Part shown: positions 36,705 through 44,271 of the stretch, in pieces
How positions within the stretch are numbered: position 1 is the stretch's first letter
How the letters are laid out: every line of letters starts with the position of its first letter
DNA from: Curtobacterium salicis
GTDB lineage: Bacteria; Actinomycetota; Actinomycetes; Actinomycetales; Microbacteriaceae
Length of the DNA stretch: 64,000 bases
Direction: 5' to 3'
Assembly (NCBI RefSeq): GCF_011759505.1
Contig: NZ_JAAOYO010000001.1
Coordinates: 124,001 to 188,000 of the forward strand
Position numbers and translations under genes: made by a program
The notes under the pieces: generated by a model
What the model was told of the DNA's origin: nothing
Databases searched by the model: none
The model's input: only the letters and a program-made list of their open reading frames with translations

Positions 36705-37553
36705 ATGAACGACTTCGTCTCCGTCCGACCCGCCGACGCCGCCCGCTGGATCACCGTCCCGACCGGCGACACCTCGAAGTACCGACGCGGGGTCCTCGGC
36801 ATCGCGACCGGGTCCGCGCAGTACCCGGGCGCCGCGGTGATGGGTGTCGACGCCGCCGTCCACACCGGACTCGGCATGGTCCGATACGTCGGGCCGGACC
36901 GCGCGACCGACTTCGTGCTCGCCAGGCGCCCCGAGATCGTCGCCGGGGTCGGCCGTGTGCAGGCGTGGCTCGTCGGGTCGGGGATCTCCGCGGGGTCCCT
37001 CGACGACCTCGACGAGACCACCCGCGCGGGCTTCACGCACGCCTCCGATGACGGGGTGCCGGTCGTCGTCGACGCGGGGGCGATCCCGCTCGTCGACCTC
37101 GGGCCGCTCGCGGTGCTCACCCCGCACGCCGGGGAACTCGCGTCGCTCCTCGGTGTGTCGCGCGACGAGGTCGAGGGCGACCCGCGCGGTTCGGCCCTGC
37201 GCGCCGCCGAGCGGACCGGGAGCGTCGTGCTGCTCAAGGGCGCCGACACGCACGTCGTCACGCCCGACGGCGGCGTGCGGCTGGTCGCGTCGTCGGCCAC
37301 GCCCTGGCTCGCCGCAGCGGGTGCCGGGGACGTCCTCGGTGGGGTGCTCGGAGCGCTCGTCGCGGCCCGGGCCGGCACCTCGGCGGTCGGACCGGAGGAC
37401 CTGGCCCACCTGGCAGCGGCCGCGGCGGTCGTGCACGGGGTCGCGGCGCGTCGGGCCTCGCAGGGCGGGCCGTTCCCGATGACGGCGCTCATCGAGCAGC
37501 TGCCCGGTGTGGTGCGGGACCTCGCGGTCCGGGGGGACGCGGCGGCGGACTGA
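36705..37553 (+). CDS. nnrD: ADP-dependent NAD(P)H-hydrate dehydratase
   Basis: 282-aa ribokinase-fold repair enzyme that converts hydrated NAD(P)H back to NAD(P)H with ADP. Family motifs are RGVLGIATGSAQYPGAAVM (about 28-46), VLTPHAGELASLLG (about 139-152) and the catalytic-Asp loop AAAGAGDVLGGVLGALVA (about 205-222). It is the stand-alone dehydratase; no fused epimerase domain is present. It is probably leaderless, sharing an overlapping promoter with the divergent HAD gene. Confidence 0.93.
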   Translation: MNDFVSVRPADAARWITVPTGDTSKYRRGVLGIATGSAQYPGAAVMGVDAAVHTGLGMVRYVGPDRATDFVLARRPEIVAGVGRVQAWLVGSGISAGSLDDLDETTRAGFTHASDDGVPVVVDAGAIPLVDLGPLAVLTPHAGELASLLGVSRDEVEGDPRGSALRAAERTGSVVLLKGADTHVVTPDGGVRLVASSATPWLAAAGAGDVLGGVLGALVAARAGTSAVGPEDLAHLAAAAAVVHGVAARRASQGGPFPMTALIEQLPGVVRDLAVRGDAAAD

Positions 37554-37571
37554 CGGAGCGGGCGTCTGTCG

Positions 37572-37611
37572 GACGGGAGGCGCGGGGCGGGCCCGTGCCG
37601 TGCCTCCCGTC
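37572..37611. repeat. 40-bp palindromic element, copy 3
   Basis: Arms GACGGGAGGC/GCCTCCCGTC with a 20-nt centre. The paired arm extends by one G-C pair outside the element. It is placed between convergent nnrD and the YceI gene, where it may act as terminator. Confidence 0.85.
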
Positions 37612-37648
37612 CGTCAGCCGGTCGCGCCGCGACCCGCCCGGACGCCGG

Positions 37649-38371
37649 TCAGGACGACGGCGTGGCGTGCACGAGGAACTCGACCGACCCGGCGTCGTCG
37701 ACCTTGACGAACCCCAGGTTCGGGGCCTGCACCGAGTAGTCCGAGAACGTGATCGGGACCGTGCCGGACACGTCGACACCGTTCCCGCTCAGACCGACCT
37801 GCAGCGTCGCGGTCACCGGCTTCGTGACGCCGTGCAACTGGAGGGTGCCGGGAGCCCGCACCGTCGTCGTGCCGCTGCCCGACGGCACGGCGTCCGTGAC
37901 CGGCTCCGTCAGCGTGAACGTCGCCGTGGGGAACGCCTGCGTGTCGAGCGCCGAGTCGCGGAAGTACGAGTCGCGCTGCGCGGAGTCGGTCGCGATGTCC
38001 CCGACCTGCACGGTGATGGTCGCGGCGCTGATCGTGGTGCCGTCGACGGTGGCGGAGCCGGTGACCTCGGAGGTGCGGCCGGTGACCGTGACGTCGGAGC
38101 CGTTGAGGACCTCGTGGACGCGGTATCCGACCTCGGACCCGTCGCCGACCGCCCAGGTGCCGGAGAGGTCCGTGTCGTCGAGCGTCGACGGGGCGCGGCT
38201 GGCGGCGACCGTGGGGGTCGCCGAGGCCTTCGCGTTCTCGTTCGACGTGTACGCGCGCGTGCCGATCGCGACGGCGACCACCGCGACCACCGCGACGACC
38301 ACGAGGACGACGAGCACGATGACGAGGCGACGTCGAGGGCGGGGGGACGGGCGGTTCGGCGTGGAGGTCAC
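37649..38371 (-). CDS. YceI-family protein with N-terminal membrane anchor
   Basis: 240 aa from the GTG at 38371; an in-frame GTG at 38392 is equally possible. A basic N-terminus and a strongly hydrophobic helix of about 25 residues anchor it, followed by a Ser/Thr linker. The YceI lipocalin-like domain begins at LSGTWAVGDGSEVGYRVHEV and ends near LGFVKVDDAGSVEFLVHA. YceI proteins bind isoprenoid-like lipids in a beta barrel. The biological role here is unknown. It converges on nnrD across a 40-bp palindrome. Confidence 0.87.
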   Translation of the reverse strand: MTSTPNRPSPRPRRRLVIVLVVLVVVAVVAVVAVAIGTRAYTSNENAKASATPTVAASRAPSTLDDTDLSGTWAVGDGSEVGYRVHEVLNGSDVTVTGRTSEVTGSATVDGTTISAATITVQVGDIATDSAQRDSYFRDSALDTQAFPTATFTLTEPVTDAVPSGSGTTTVRAPGTLQLHGVTKPVTATLQVGLSGNGVDVSGTVPITFSDYSVQAPNLGFVKVDDAGSVEFLVHATPSS

Positions 38372-38438
38372 CCGAGGACGGTGACACGTCACTCTCGGGA
38401 TCGGCTGAGGATCGGCGACCGGTCGGTACGCTCGTCCG

Positions 38439-39704
38439 GTGCGCAGGAACCCGTGGCCCGAGATCGTCGTCTTCGGGGTGGCGTTCGTCGCGGTGCACCT
38501 GGTGCTCTGGTACCTGTCGCTCGTCGTGCCGAACCAGCCGATCGGCGACGTCACCATCACCTACCGACGGTGGATCGAATCCGGGCAGTCGTCGCACTTC
38601 TGGGTCGGCATCGACTCGCCGTGGGTGTACCCGATCCTCGCGATCGTCCCGATGGCCGCCGCAGCCCTCGGTGGCACCGCGTCGATCGGCACCGGATGGC
38701 TGCTGCTCATGGTGGTGCTCAACGCCGTCGCGGCCACGGTGCTCTGGCGCTTCCGCGCGTTCGGCGTCCGGGTCGTCTGGTGGTGGCTGGTGTTCCTGCT
38801 GGCCCTCGGACCGATCGGCCTCGGCCGGATCGACACCGTCGCCACCGCGGTCGCCCTGGTCGGGGTGGCCTTCGTCGCCGCACGGCCGGGCATCGCCTCG
38901 GCCGTGTTCACCGTCGCCGCCTGGGTCAAGGTCTGGCCGGCGGCTCTGGTCGGTGTGCTGTTCGTCCTCCGTCGCGGGCGCCGCGTCGAGGTCGTCGCCG
39001 GAGCCCTCACCGTCACCGGGCTCGTCGTCCTGGTCGACGTGCTGTTCGGCGGCGCCGCGCACCTGCTCTCGTTCATCGGCGAGCAGACCGGCCGAGGGCT
39101 GCAGATCGAGTCACCGCTCGCCACGCCGTTCCTCTGGGCCGCCGCCGCGCACGTGCCCGGCGCAGCGGTCTTCTACGACACCGAGATCCTGACCTTCGAG
39201 GTCTCCGGCGCCGGCACCACCGTCGCCGCCGCGCTCTCCACCCCGCTGATGGCGGCCGTCGTGGTCGTCGGCGTCGTCCTCGCCCTGCTCGCCGTCCGGA
39301 CTGGCACCCGCCGCACCCAGGTCGCCCCGGTCCTGGCGCTGCTGTTCGTCGCAGCGCTCATCGCGACGAACAAGGTCGGGTCACCGCAGTACGTCGGATG
39401 GTTCGCCGTGCCCGTCGTCTGGGGGCTCGTCGCCGGACGGGGGAGTGCCTGGCGGTTCCTGCCGGTCGCCGCCGCGATGCTGCCGACGGCCTTCCTCACG
39501 CAGCTCGTCTACCCGGACTACTACGACCAGGTGCTCGCCGTGCAGCCGTGGATCCTCGTCGTCCTGTCGCTGCGGAACGCCCTCGAGGTCGCGGTGCTCG
39601 TCTGGGCCGTCGTCGTGCTGGTCCGGATGTGGCGGCAGGGGATCGAACCACGGGCCTCCCGTCGGACCCCCGACCCGACGCACGCGGACCCCGTCACGCG
39701 GTGA
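38439..39704 (+). CDS. GT87-like integral membrane glycosyltransferase
   Basis: 421-aa polytopic protein with about ten hydrophobic helices, resembling the DUF2029/GT87 mannosyltransferases that use polyprenyl-phosphate sugars on the outer membrane face. The motifs TYRRWIESG and DSPWVYP in the first loop and GSPQYVGWF late in the chain are consistent with this. The acceptor is unknown; cell-wall glycan or glycolipid is likely. The GTG at 38439 is 6 nt after TACGCT (38427-38432), so it looks leaderless. Confidence 0.8.
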   Translation: MRRNPWPEIVVFGVAFVAVHLVLWYLSLVVPNQPIGDVTITYRRWIESGQSSHFWVGIDSPWVYPILAIVPMAAAALGGTASIGTGWLLLMVVLNAVAATVLWRFRAFGVRVVWWWLVFLLALGPIGLGRIDTVATAVALVGVAFVAARPGIASAVFTVAAWVKVWPAALVGVLFVLRRGRRVEVVAGALTVTGLVVLVDVLFGGAAHLLSFIGEQTGRGLQIESPLATPFLWAAAAHVPGAAVFYDTEILTFEVSGAGTTVAAALSTPLMAAVVVVGVVLALLAVRTGTRRTQVAPVLALLFVAALIATNKVGSPQYVGWFAVPVVWGLVAGRGSAWRFLPVAAAMLPTAFLTQLVYPDYYDQVLAVQPWILVVLSLRNALEVAVLVWAVVVLVRMWRQGIEPRASRRTPDPTHADPVTR

Positions 39705-39728
39705 CGTGCAGCGGGGCAGGATGGAGGC

Positions 39729-40037
39729 ATGATCGTCGCCTTCTCCATCGCCCCGTCCGGCGGCCCTGCCGCAGCCGAGGACGGCTCCGTCCACGACGCC
39801 GTCGCCGCAGCCGTGCGGGTCGTCCGTGAGTCCGGCCTGCCGAACCGCACCTCGTCGATGTTCACCGAGCTCGAGGGGGAGTGGGACGAGGTCTTCGCCG
39901 TGGTCAAGGCCGCGACCGAAGCCGTCGCGCCGTTCGGGACGCGGGTGTCGCTCGTGCTCAAGGCCGACATCCGACCGGGGCACACGGGGGAGCTCGACGG
40001 CAAGCTCGAGCGGCTCGAAGCGGCGCTCGAGGACTGA
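39729..40037 (+). CDS. MTH1187/YqgV-family thiamine-binding protein
   Basis: 102-aa small alpha/beta protein of the MTH1187 (DUF77) family, members of which bind thiamine or its pyrimidine moiety. The IVAFSIAPSG start, NRTSSMFTELEGEWDEVF middle and VSLVLKADIRPG end fit the family. It follows the GT87-like gene by 24 nt, and CAGGAT (39717-39722) sits 6 nt before the ATG. Confidence 0.85.
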   Translation: MIVAFSIAPSGGPAAAEDGSVHDAVAAAVRVVRESGLPNRTSSMFTELEGEWDEVFAVVKAATEAVAPFGTRVSLVLKADIRPGHTGELDGKLERLEAALED

Positions 40038-40187
40038 GCCGACCCCGGTCCGGTCGGCCTTCCCGGTCGACTGCTGGGTCCGGGCACGACACGCCGCCGA
40101 CGTTCCTGCGATGTCGGCGGTCGGGTGTGTGCTGGGTCCATCAGCCGGTGCACGAGCACCGGCACCCGTGACGGAAGGAGCCCGCTC
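40038..40187. other. Hairpin-rich spacer before the zinc-ribbon gene
   Basis: Three inverted repeats in 150 nt: GCCGACC/GGTCGGC directly after the thiamine-binding stop (40038-40058, probable terminator), CCGCCGAC/GTCGGCGG (40094-40120), and GCCGGTGC-ACGA-GCACCGGC (40144-40163). The last lies 13 nt before the AAGGAG ribosome binding site of the next gene. TGCTGGGTCC occurs twice. Confidence 0.5.
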
Positions 40188-40388
40188 ATGATGCACGACG
40201 GTTGGTGCCCGGACTGCGACCTCCCCTCGGTCGTGATCGACGTCTCCGACGACGGGCAGCACGCCTGGGCGAGCTGCGACGAGTGCGGCACCGGGTGGGT
40301 GCACCGCGACGAACTGCCGGAGGCGCGGACCACGCCCGGAACGACGGTGCAGCGTCCGGAGCAGATGACGGAGCAGCAGGCAGCGTGA
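40188..40388 (+). CDS. Small zinc-ribbon protein
   Basis: 66 aa. Two CxxC pairs (CPDCDL at residues 7-12 and CDEC near 31-34) predict a single zinc ribbon; WASCDECGTGWVHRDEL resembles rubredoxin-like or ribbon modules. The ATG at 40188 follows AAGGAG by 7 nt. The C-terminus is polar and probably disordered. No specific function can be assigned. It is probably an independent unit with hairpins on both sides. Confidence 0.7.
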   Translation: MMHDGWCPDCDLPSVVIDVSDDGQHAWASCDECGTGWVHRDELPEARTTPGTTVQRPEQMTEQQAA

Positions 40389-40420
40389 GCGTGGGGTGAC
40401 CCAGCGCCTGCTCCCCATGG

Positions 40421-40463
40421 ACGCGGCCGTGCCGATCGGGAATCCCGGTCGGCACGGCCGCGT
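40421..40463 (+). terminator. Hairpin after the zinc-ribbon gene
   Basis: 20-nt arms (40421-40440 and 40444-40463) with one G-U pair and a 3-nt AAT loop, 33 nt after the stop. A strong stem without a T-tract. Confidence 0.65.
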
Positions 40464-40499
40464 TCGTGGTCCTGTCGGCTGTGCGGTCCACAACGGTGT

Positions 40500-40600
40500 C
40501 GAATCGATTCGGCTCAACCCCTTCCACCGCTGTGTTGGAGCGGTCTACACTGATCCGGCACCCGTACTGCCCGTGCTCGTACCCACCGTGCTCGTACCCA
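40500..40600 (+). promoter_or_regulatory. Control region of the MFS exporter gene
   Basis: It contains the perfect palindrome CGAATCGATTCG (40500-40511), a possible -10 box TACACT (40546-40551), and a 15-bp sequence CCGTGCTCGTACCCA repeated twice in tandem (40571-40600). The start is at 40630. The palindrome could be a repressor site; no regulator gene is adjacent. Confidence 0.4.
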
Positions 40601-40629
40601 CACCGTGCTCCGGCACGAGAACAGGTCCC

Positions 40630-41898
40630 ATGTCCCAGCTTACGCCGGCACGCCGCACGCTCGCCATCCTCGCCCTCGCGCTGGGTGGCTTCGCCATCGG
40701 CACCACCGAGTTCGTCGCGATGGGCCTCCTGCCGAACATCGCCGAGGCCCTCCTGCCCGGCCAGTACGCCGCCGACCCGGACGGCGGAGTCGCCCACGCC
40801 GGCTGGCTCGTCAGCGCGTACGCGCTCGGCGTCGTCGTGGGGGCACCGACGATCGCCGCGATGTCCGCCAAGTTCCCGCGCAAGGGCCTGCTCATGGTGC
40901 TGCTCGTCGGGTTCGTCGTCGCGACGGTCGCCAGCGCGGTGCTGCCCTCGTTCGGCCTGGTCCTGGTCGCCCGCTTCGTCGCCGGTCTGCCGCACGGCGC
41001 CTACTTCGGGATCGCCTCCATCGTCGCCGGCGACATCATGGGCCCGGGCAAGCGCGGCAAGGGCATCGCCCTCGTGCTCCTCGGCCTGTCCGTCGCGAAC
41101 GTCGTGGGCGTCCCGGCCGTGACCTGGATCGGGCAGGTCGCCAGCTGGCGGATCGCCTACGCGGTCGTGGCCGCGCTGTTCGCGCTGACGCTGGTCGCCG
41201 TCTCGTTCTTCGTCCCGCGCAGCGGCCGTGACGTGCACGCGACCATCGGACGTGAACTGCGCGCCTTCACGGTGCCGCAGGTCTGGATCGTGATGAGCCT
41301 CGGCGCGGTGGGCTTCGGTGGGTTCTTCGCCGTCTACTCGTACATCTCGCCGCTCGTGCAGAACGTCACCGGGCTGTCGGAGTCCTCGGTGCCGCTGGTC
41401 CTCGTCGTCGTCGGGCTCGGCATGGTCGTCGGTGGGCTGCTCGGCGGGTTCCTGGCCGACCACAGCGTGAAGGCCACGATCTTCGTCGGGCTCTTCGCCC
41501 TGGTCGGGGCGCTCCTGGTCACCGTCCTCACGGCGCAGTACGTCGTCGGGCTGTTCGTCGGGGCGTTCCTGCTCGGGGCGACCTCGTCCGCGATCCCGCC
41601 GGCCGTGCAGTCCCGCCTGATGGACGTCGCCGGTGACGCCCGGACGATCGCCGCAGCGCTCAACCACTCCGCGTTCAACCTCGGCAACTCGCTCGGCGCG
41701 GCACTCGGCGGCGCGGTCATCGCCGCCGGCTTCGGGTTCCTCGCCCCCGGCTGGCTCGGCATCGGCCTGGCGCTGCTCGGTGTCGTCGTCGCGGTGATCA
41801 GCTACGCGGTCGAGCACCGGACGAACCGACGCGCAGCGGCGGCTCGGACCGCGGGGGCCAGCACGGGCCCGATCCGCGAGCCGGTGTCGACGCACTGA
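40630..41898 (+). CDS. MFS transporter, AraJ/DHA1-like
   Basis: 422-aa major-facilitator protein with 12 predicted membrane helices. GTTEFVAMGLLPNIA (helix 1) and the GRD-type cytoplasmic loop KFPRKGLLM are typical of the AraJ-like branch of the DHA1 efflux group. It probably exports a sugar, arabinose-like compound or drug; the substrate is not readable. The ATG at 40630 gives the standard N-terminus, and longer in-frame starts have no family match. Confidence 0.9.
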   Translation: MSQLTPARRTLAILALALGGFAIGTTEFVAMGLLPNIAEALLPGQYAADPDGGVAHAGWLVSAYALGVVVGAPTIAAMSAKFPRKGLLMVLLVGFVVATVASAVLPSFGLVLVARFVAGLPHGAYFGIASIVAGDIMGPGKRGKGIALVLLGLSVANVVGVPAVTWIGQVASWRIAYAVVAALFALTLVAVSFFVPRSGRDVHATIGRELRAFTVPQVWIVMSLGAVGFGGFFAVYSYISPLVQNVTGLSESSVPLVLVVVGLGMVVGGLLGGFLADHSVKATIFVGLFALVGALLVTVLTAQYVVGLFVGAFLLGATSSAIPPAVQSRLMDVAGDARTIAAALNHSAFNLGNSLGAALGGAVIAAGFGFLAPGWLGIGLALLGVVVAVISYAVEHRTNRRAAAARTAGASTGPIREPVSTH

Positions 41899-41940
41899 GG
41901 CCCGCCCGCCGGACGCAGCCCGAGCCTCCCGGCCGACCGG

Positions 41941-42004
41941 GACGGAACCCGGCCGCGACGGAACCCGGCCGCGACGGAACCCGGCCGCGACGGAACCCGG
42001 CCGT
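41941..42004. repeat. Four tandem 16-bp repeats
   Basis: GACGGAACCCGGCCGC is repeated four times without interruption (last base of unit four differs). It starts 42 nt after the MFS stop in the convergent gap with the response-regulator gene. Not coding in a plausible gene. Confidence 0.9.
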
Positions 42005-42024
42005 GGTCGCGTCGCACCGCCCCG

Positions 42025-42082
42025 CGAGATGCCGTGACTCGCCGTGCGCGCCTCGCTGCGATGCGCGAATCGCGGCATCTCG
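42025..42082. repeat. Palindrome in convergent gap
   Basis: CGAGATGCCG (42025-42034) pairs with CGGCATCTCG (42073-42082), with CGCGC/GCGCG inside. A second partial copy (GAGATGCC ... GGCACCTC) follows to about 42112. Together with the tandem repeats it fills the 241-nt gap and may terminate both convergent transcripts. Confidence 0.65.
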
Positions 42083-42139
42083 ACGCCCGAGATGCCCGAA
42101 TTGCGGCACCTCGCGGCGGAGCCCGCCCGCAGAACGCCC

Positions 42140-42811
42140 CTACAACCCGTGCGGGGAGCCGTCCTGGACGATGATCCCGTCGGTGATCGCCCGCTTCCGC
42201 AGCGCCACCTTCGTGCCGACGTCGAACCCGGCGACGCGGTACTTCTCGCGGATGCGCTTGAGGTAGCTCTTCGCCGTCTCCTCGGAGATGCCGAGCTGGT
42301 ACGCGACGCTCTTCACGGGCTCGCCACCGCCGTACAGCGCCATCACGCGACGCTCCTGCGCGCTGAGCTTCGGCACGCCGCCGACGTCCCCGCTGTTGAT
42401 GGCCAGGTCGAGTTCGGCGGACACGTACTGCTCACCGCGCTGCGCTGCCCGGATCGCCTCGACGATCATGGCCGCGTCCTCGCTCTTGACGAGGTAGCCG
42501 AGCGCGCCGGCACCGAGGGCCTCACGGACCACGTTCGGCTCCGAGTAGGTGCTCATCACGACGGTCTTCACACCCGCGGTCTTCAGCGTCGAGATCTTCA
42601 GCGACACCGGGATCGAGTCCTTGAGGTCCAGGTCGAGCAGGACGACGTCGACGGGGAAGGCGGGGCTGGTGAGCAGCTCCGGCCAGGTGGTGACCGCGGT
42701 GACCATCGCGATGTCGTCCGCGGCGCCCCGGATCCACTCGGTCAGGGCGCTGAGCAGCATCCGGTGGTCGTCGACGAGAGCGAGTCTGATCGGTTCTGCT
42801 GGAGTCGCCAT
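42140..42811 (-). CDS. NarL/LuxR-type response regulator
   Basis: 223 aa. The receiver domain has acidic pocket LVDDHR (about 11-16), phosphoacceptor Asp in VVLLDLDLKD (near 57-59), Thr/Ser in VVMSTYS and Lys in GYLVKSED. The C-terminal LuxR helix-turn-helix carries LSAQERRVMALYGGGEPVKSVAYQLGISEETAKSYLKRI. The ATG at 42811 has AAAGGA upstream. It is encoded 143 nt downstream of a kinase pair and is their likely output. Targets unknown. Confidence 0.92.
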   Translation of the reverse strand: MATPAEPIRLALVDDHRMLLSALTEWIRGAADDIAMVTAVTTWPELLTSPAFPVDVVLLDLDLKDSIPVSLKISTLKTAGVKTVVMSTYSEPNVVREALGAGALGYLVKSEDAAMIVEAIRAAQRGEQYVSAELDLAINSGDVGGVPKLSAQERRVMALYGGGEPVKSVAYQLGISEETAKSYLKRIREKYRVAGFDVGTKVALRKRAITDGIIVQDGSPHGL

Positions 42812-42954
42812 GCGCGAGGGTCCTTTCTGGTGGGTCCGTCCCGGGCCTGCTGATCCTAGGAGGATCGTCGGTCCGGTTCGGGGAGGCTGGCCAGGATGTC
42901 CGGGAGCGGCACCGGCGTGCGTGTCGGCGTCGCTGCCGGGAGGCTCGTGGTGCG

Positions 42955-44271
42955 TCACATCTGCGGGTGCCGGTTCACGACGCAGTGCGCGGTGACGTGC
43001 AGCACGCCGTCCCGGACACTGTCGGTGTACGGGCCGATGCGCTGCAGGGCCGTCCACGCGGCGGGGCCCAGGCGACGGCGGGGGACGCCGCGCGACTCGA
43101 TGACGACGGGGACGTCCATGGTGTCGTCGGTGACCGGGTGGCCGTCGCTGCCGACGGGGCCGAGGGTGACCGAGACGACGGGGACACCGGGCTGCTGGGT
43201 GCGGCCGTCGCCGACCATCTGCCAGAGCGCCTGGAGCAGGCCGTCGCGCTGGGCGGGGGTGAGGTGTCCGGCCAGGGCGCTCGGGTCGGTCACGGCGACG
43301 GAGCGTCCGAGGTTGTCGGACTCGGTGATCGCGTGGTAGAGCCAGGTCTCACGCCGGCCCTCGATGAGGTGCAGGCGGAGTTCGGTGGCGAGGGACGCGG
43401 CGACCGAGGCCGAAGCGTCGGAGAGCGGCAGCGGGTCGGAGCCGTTCGCGACGGCGTCGAGCAGCTTCTCGGCGGCCAGGTCCAGGCGGGCGAGTTCGTC
43501 CGAGGCGAGCATCCCGACGGCGAACTGCGGGGCGCCGACGTTGCTCTGCACCAGGACCCGGTCGAGTTCGCGCTGGACGAGCTGCCGGAAGCGGTGCACG
43601 ACGAACAGCGCCACGGACGGCGGGACGACGGTGACCGCGAGCATGGTGACGATGCCGGGCAGGGTCTCGGTCGTCAGCGGGGTCGACACCGCGGCGTACA
43701 CGACGAACGCCAGGCCGAGGGCGACGATCGCGGCGATGACCTCCCGGGCAGGCCGGAGGGTCGTGATCGGCAGGAGTGCGAAGCCGGCGGCCATCGAGGC
43801 GGTGGCGAAGTGGCCGACGTCGTGCTCCGGCCAGATGCCGATGAAGTCGAGCGTCACGATGCAGGCGAGCACGACGCAGATCAGCCCGAACGCGACGCCG
43901 GTCAGTCGCTCGCCGTAGGTGAGGACGGTGGCCAGGACACAACTCGCGGCGACGACGAACAGCGCCCAGGCGGTGGCCGTCATCCACGGGTTCGTGTAGT
44001 CGTCCCAGTGCACGAGGAAGAAGACGATGCCGCCGAGCGCCTCGAGTCCGGTGAGCACGGCCGCACCGAGGCCGAGGTGGCCGGCACCGAGCGAGGCGCC
44101 GGGCTGGGCCGCCTGCCGGAGCGAGCGCGCGCCGGTCGAGGTGGAGGGGAGGCCGCGCGCCTGTCGACGTTCGGTGCCCCGGTACCGCTCACGGGCCTCC
44201 CGGCGGGTGCGGGGTGCGCCCTGCTCGCCGGGGAGGCCGCGGCTGATGGTGTCCTCCGGGACGCCGCTCAT
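42955..44271 (-). CDS. Membrane protein resembling a degenerate histidine kinase
   Basis: 438 aa. A charged, Arg-rich N-terminus of about 75 residues is followed by six or seven membrane helices (about 80-245). The cytoplasmic C-terminal region of about 190 residues aligns in outline with a HATPase domain: LTPAQRDGLLQALWQMVGD where an N-box would be and VVIESRGVP where the D-x-G-x-G box would be. The key Asn and Asp are absent, and no phosphoacceptor His is evident. I read it as a pseudokinase or accessory sensor. Its start overlaps the kinase stop by 4 nt. Confidence 0.7.
   Translation of the reverse strand: MSGVPEDTISRGLPGEQGAPRTRREARERYRGTERRQARGLPSTSTGARSLRQAAQPGASLGAGHLGLGAAVLTGLEALGGIVFFLVHWDDYTNPWMTATAWALFVVAASCVLATVLTYGERLTGVAFGLICVVLACIVTLDFIGIWPEHDVGHFATASMAAGFALLPITTLRPAREVIAAIVALGLAFVVYAAVSTPLTTETLPGIVTMLAVTVVPPSVALFVVHRFRQLVQRELDRVLVQSNVGAPQFAVGMLASDELARLDLAAEKLLDAVANGSDPLPLSDASASVAASLATELRLHLIEGRRETWLYHAITESDNLGRSVAVTDPSALAGHLTPAQRDGLLQALWQMVGDGRTQQPGVPVVSVTLGPVGSDGHPVTDDTMDVPVVIESRGVPRRRLGPAAWTALQRIGPYTDSVRDGVLHVTAHCVVNRHPQM

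Noticed and set aside
41941-42004. CRISPR-like tandem repeats
   Set aside because: Units are directly adjacent with no spacers and there are no cas genes nearby.
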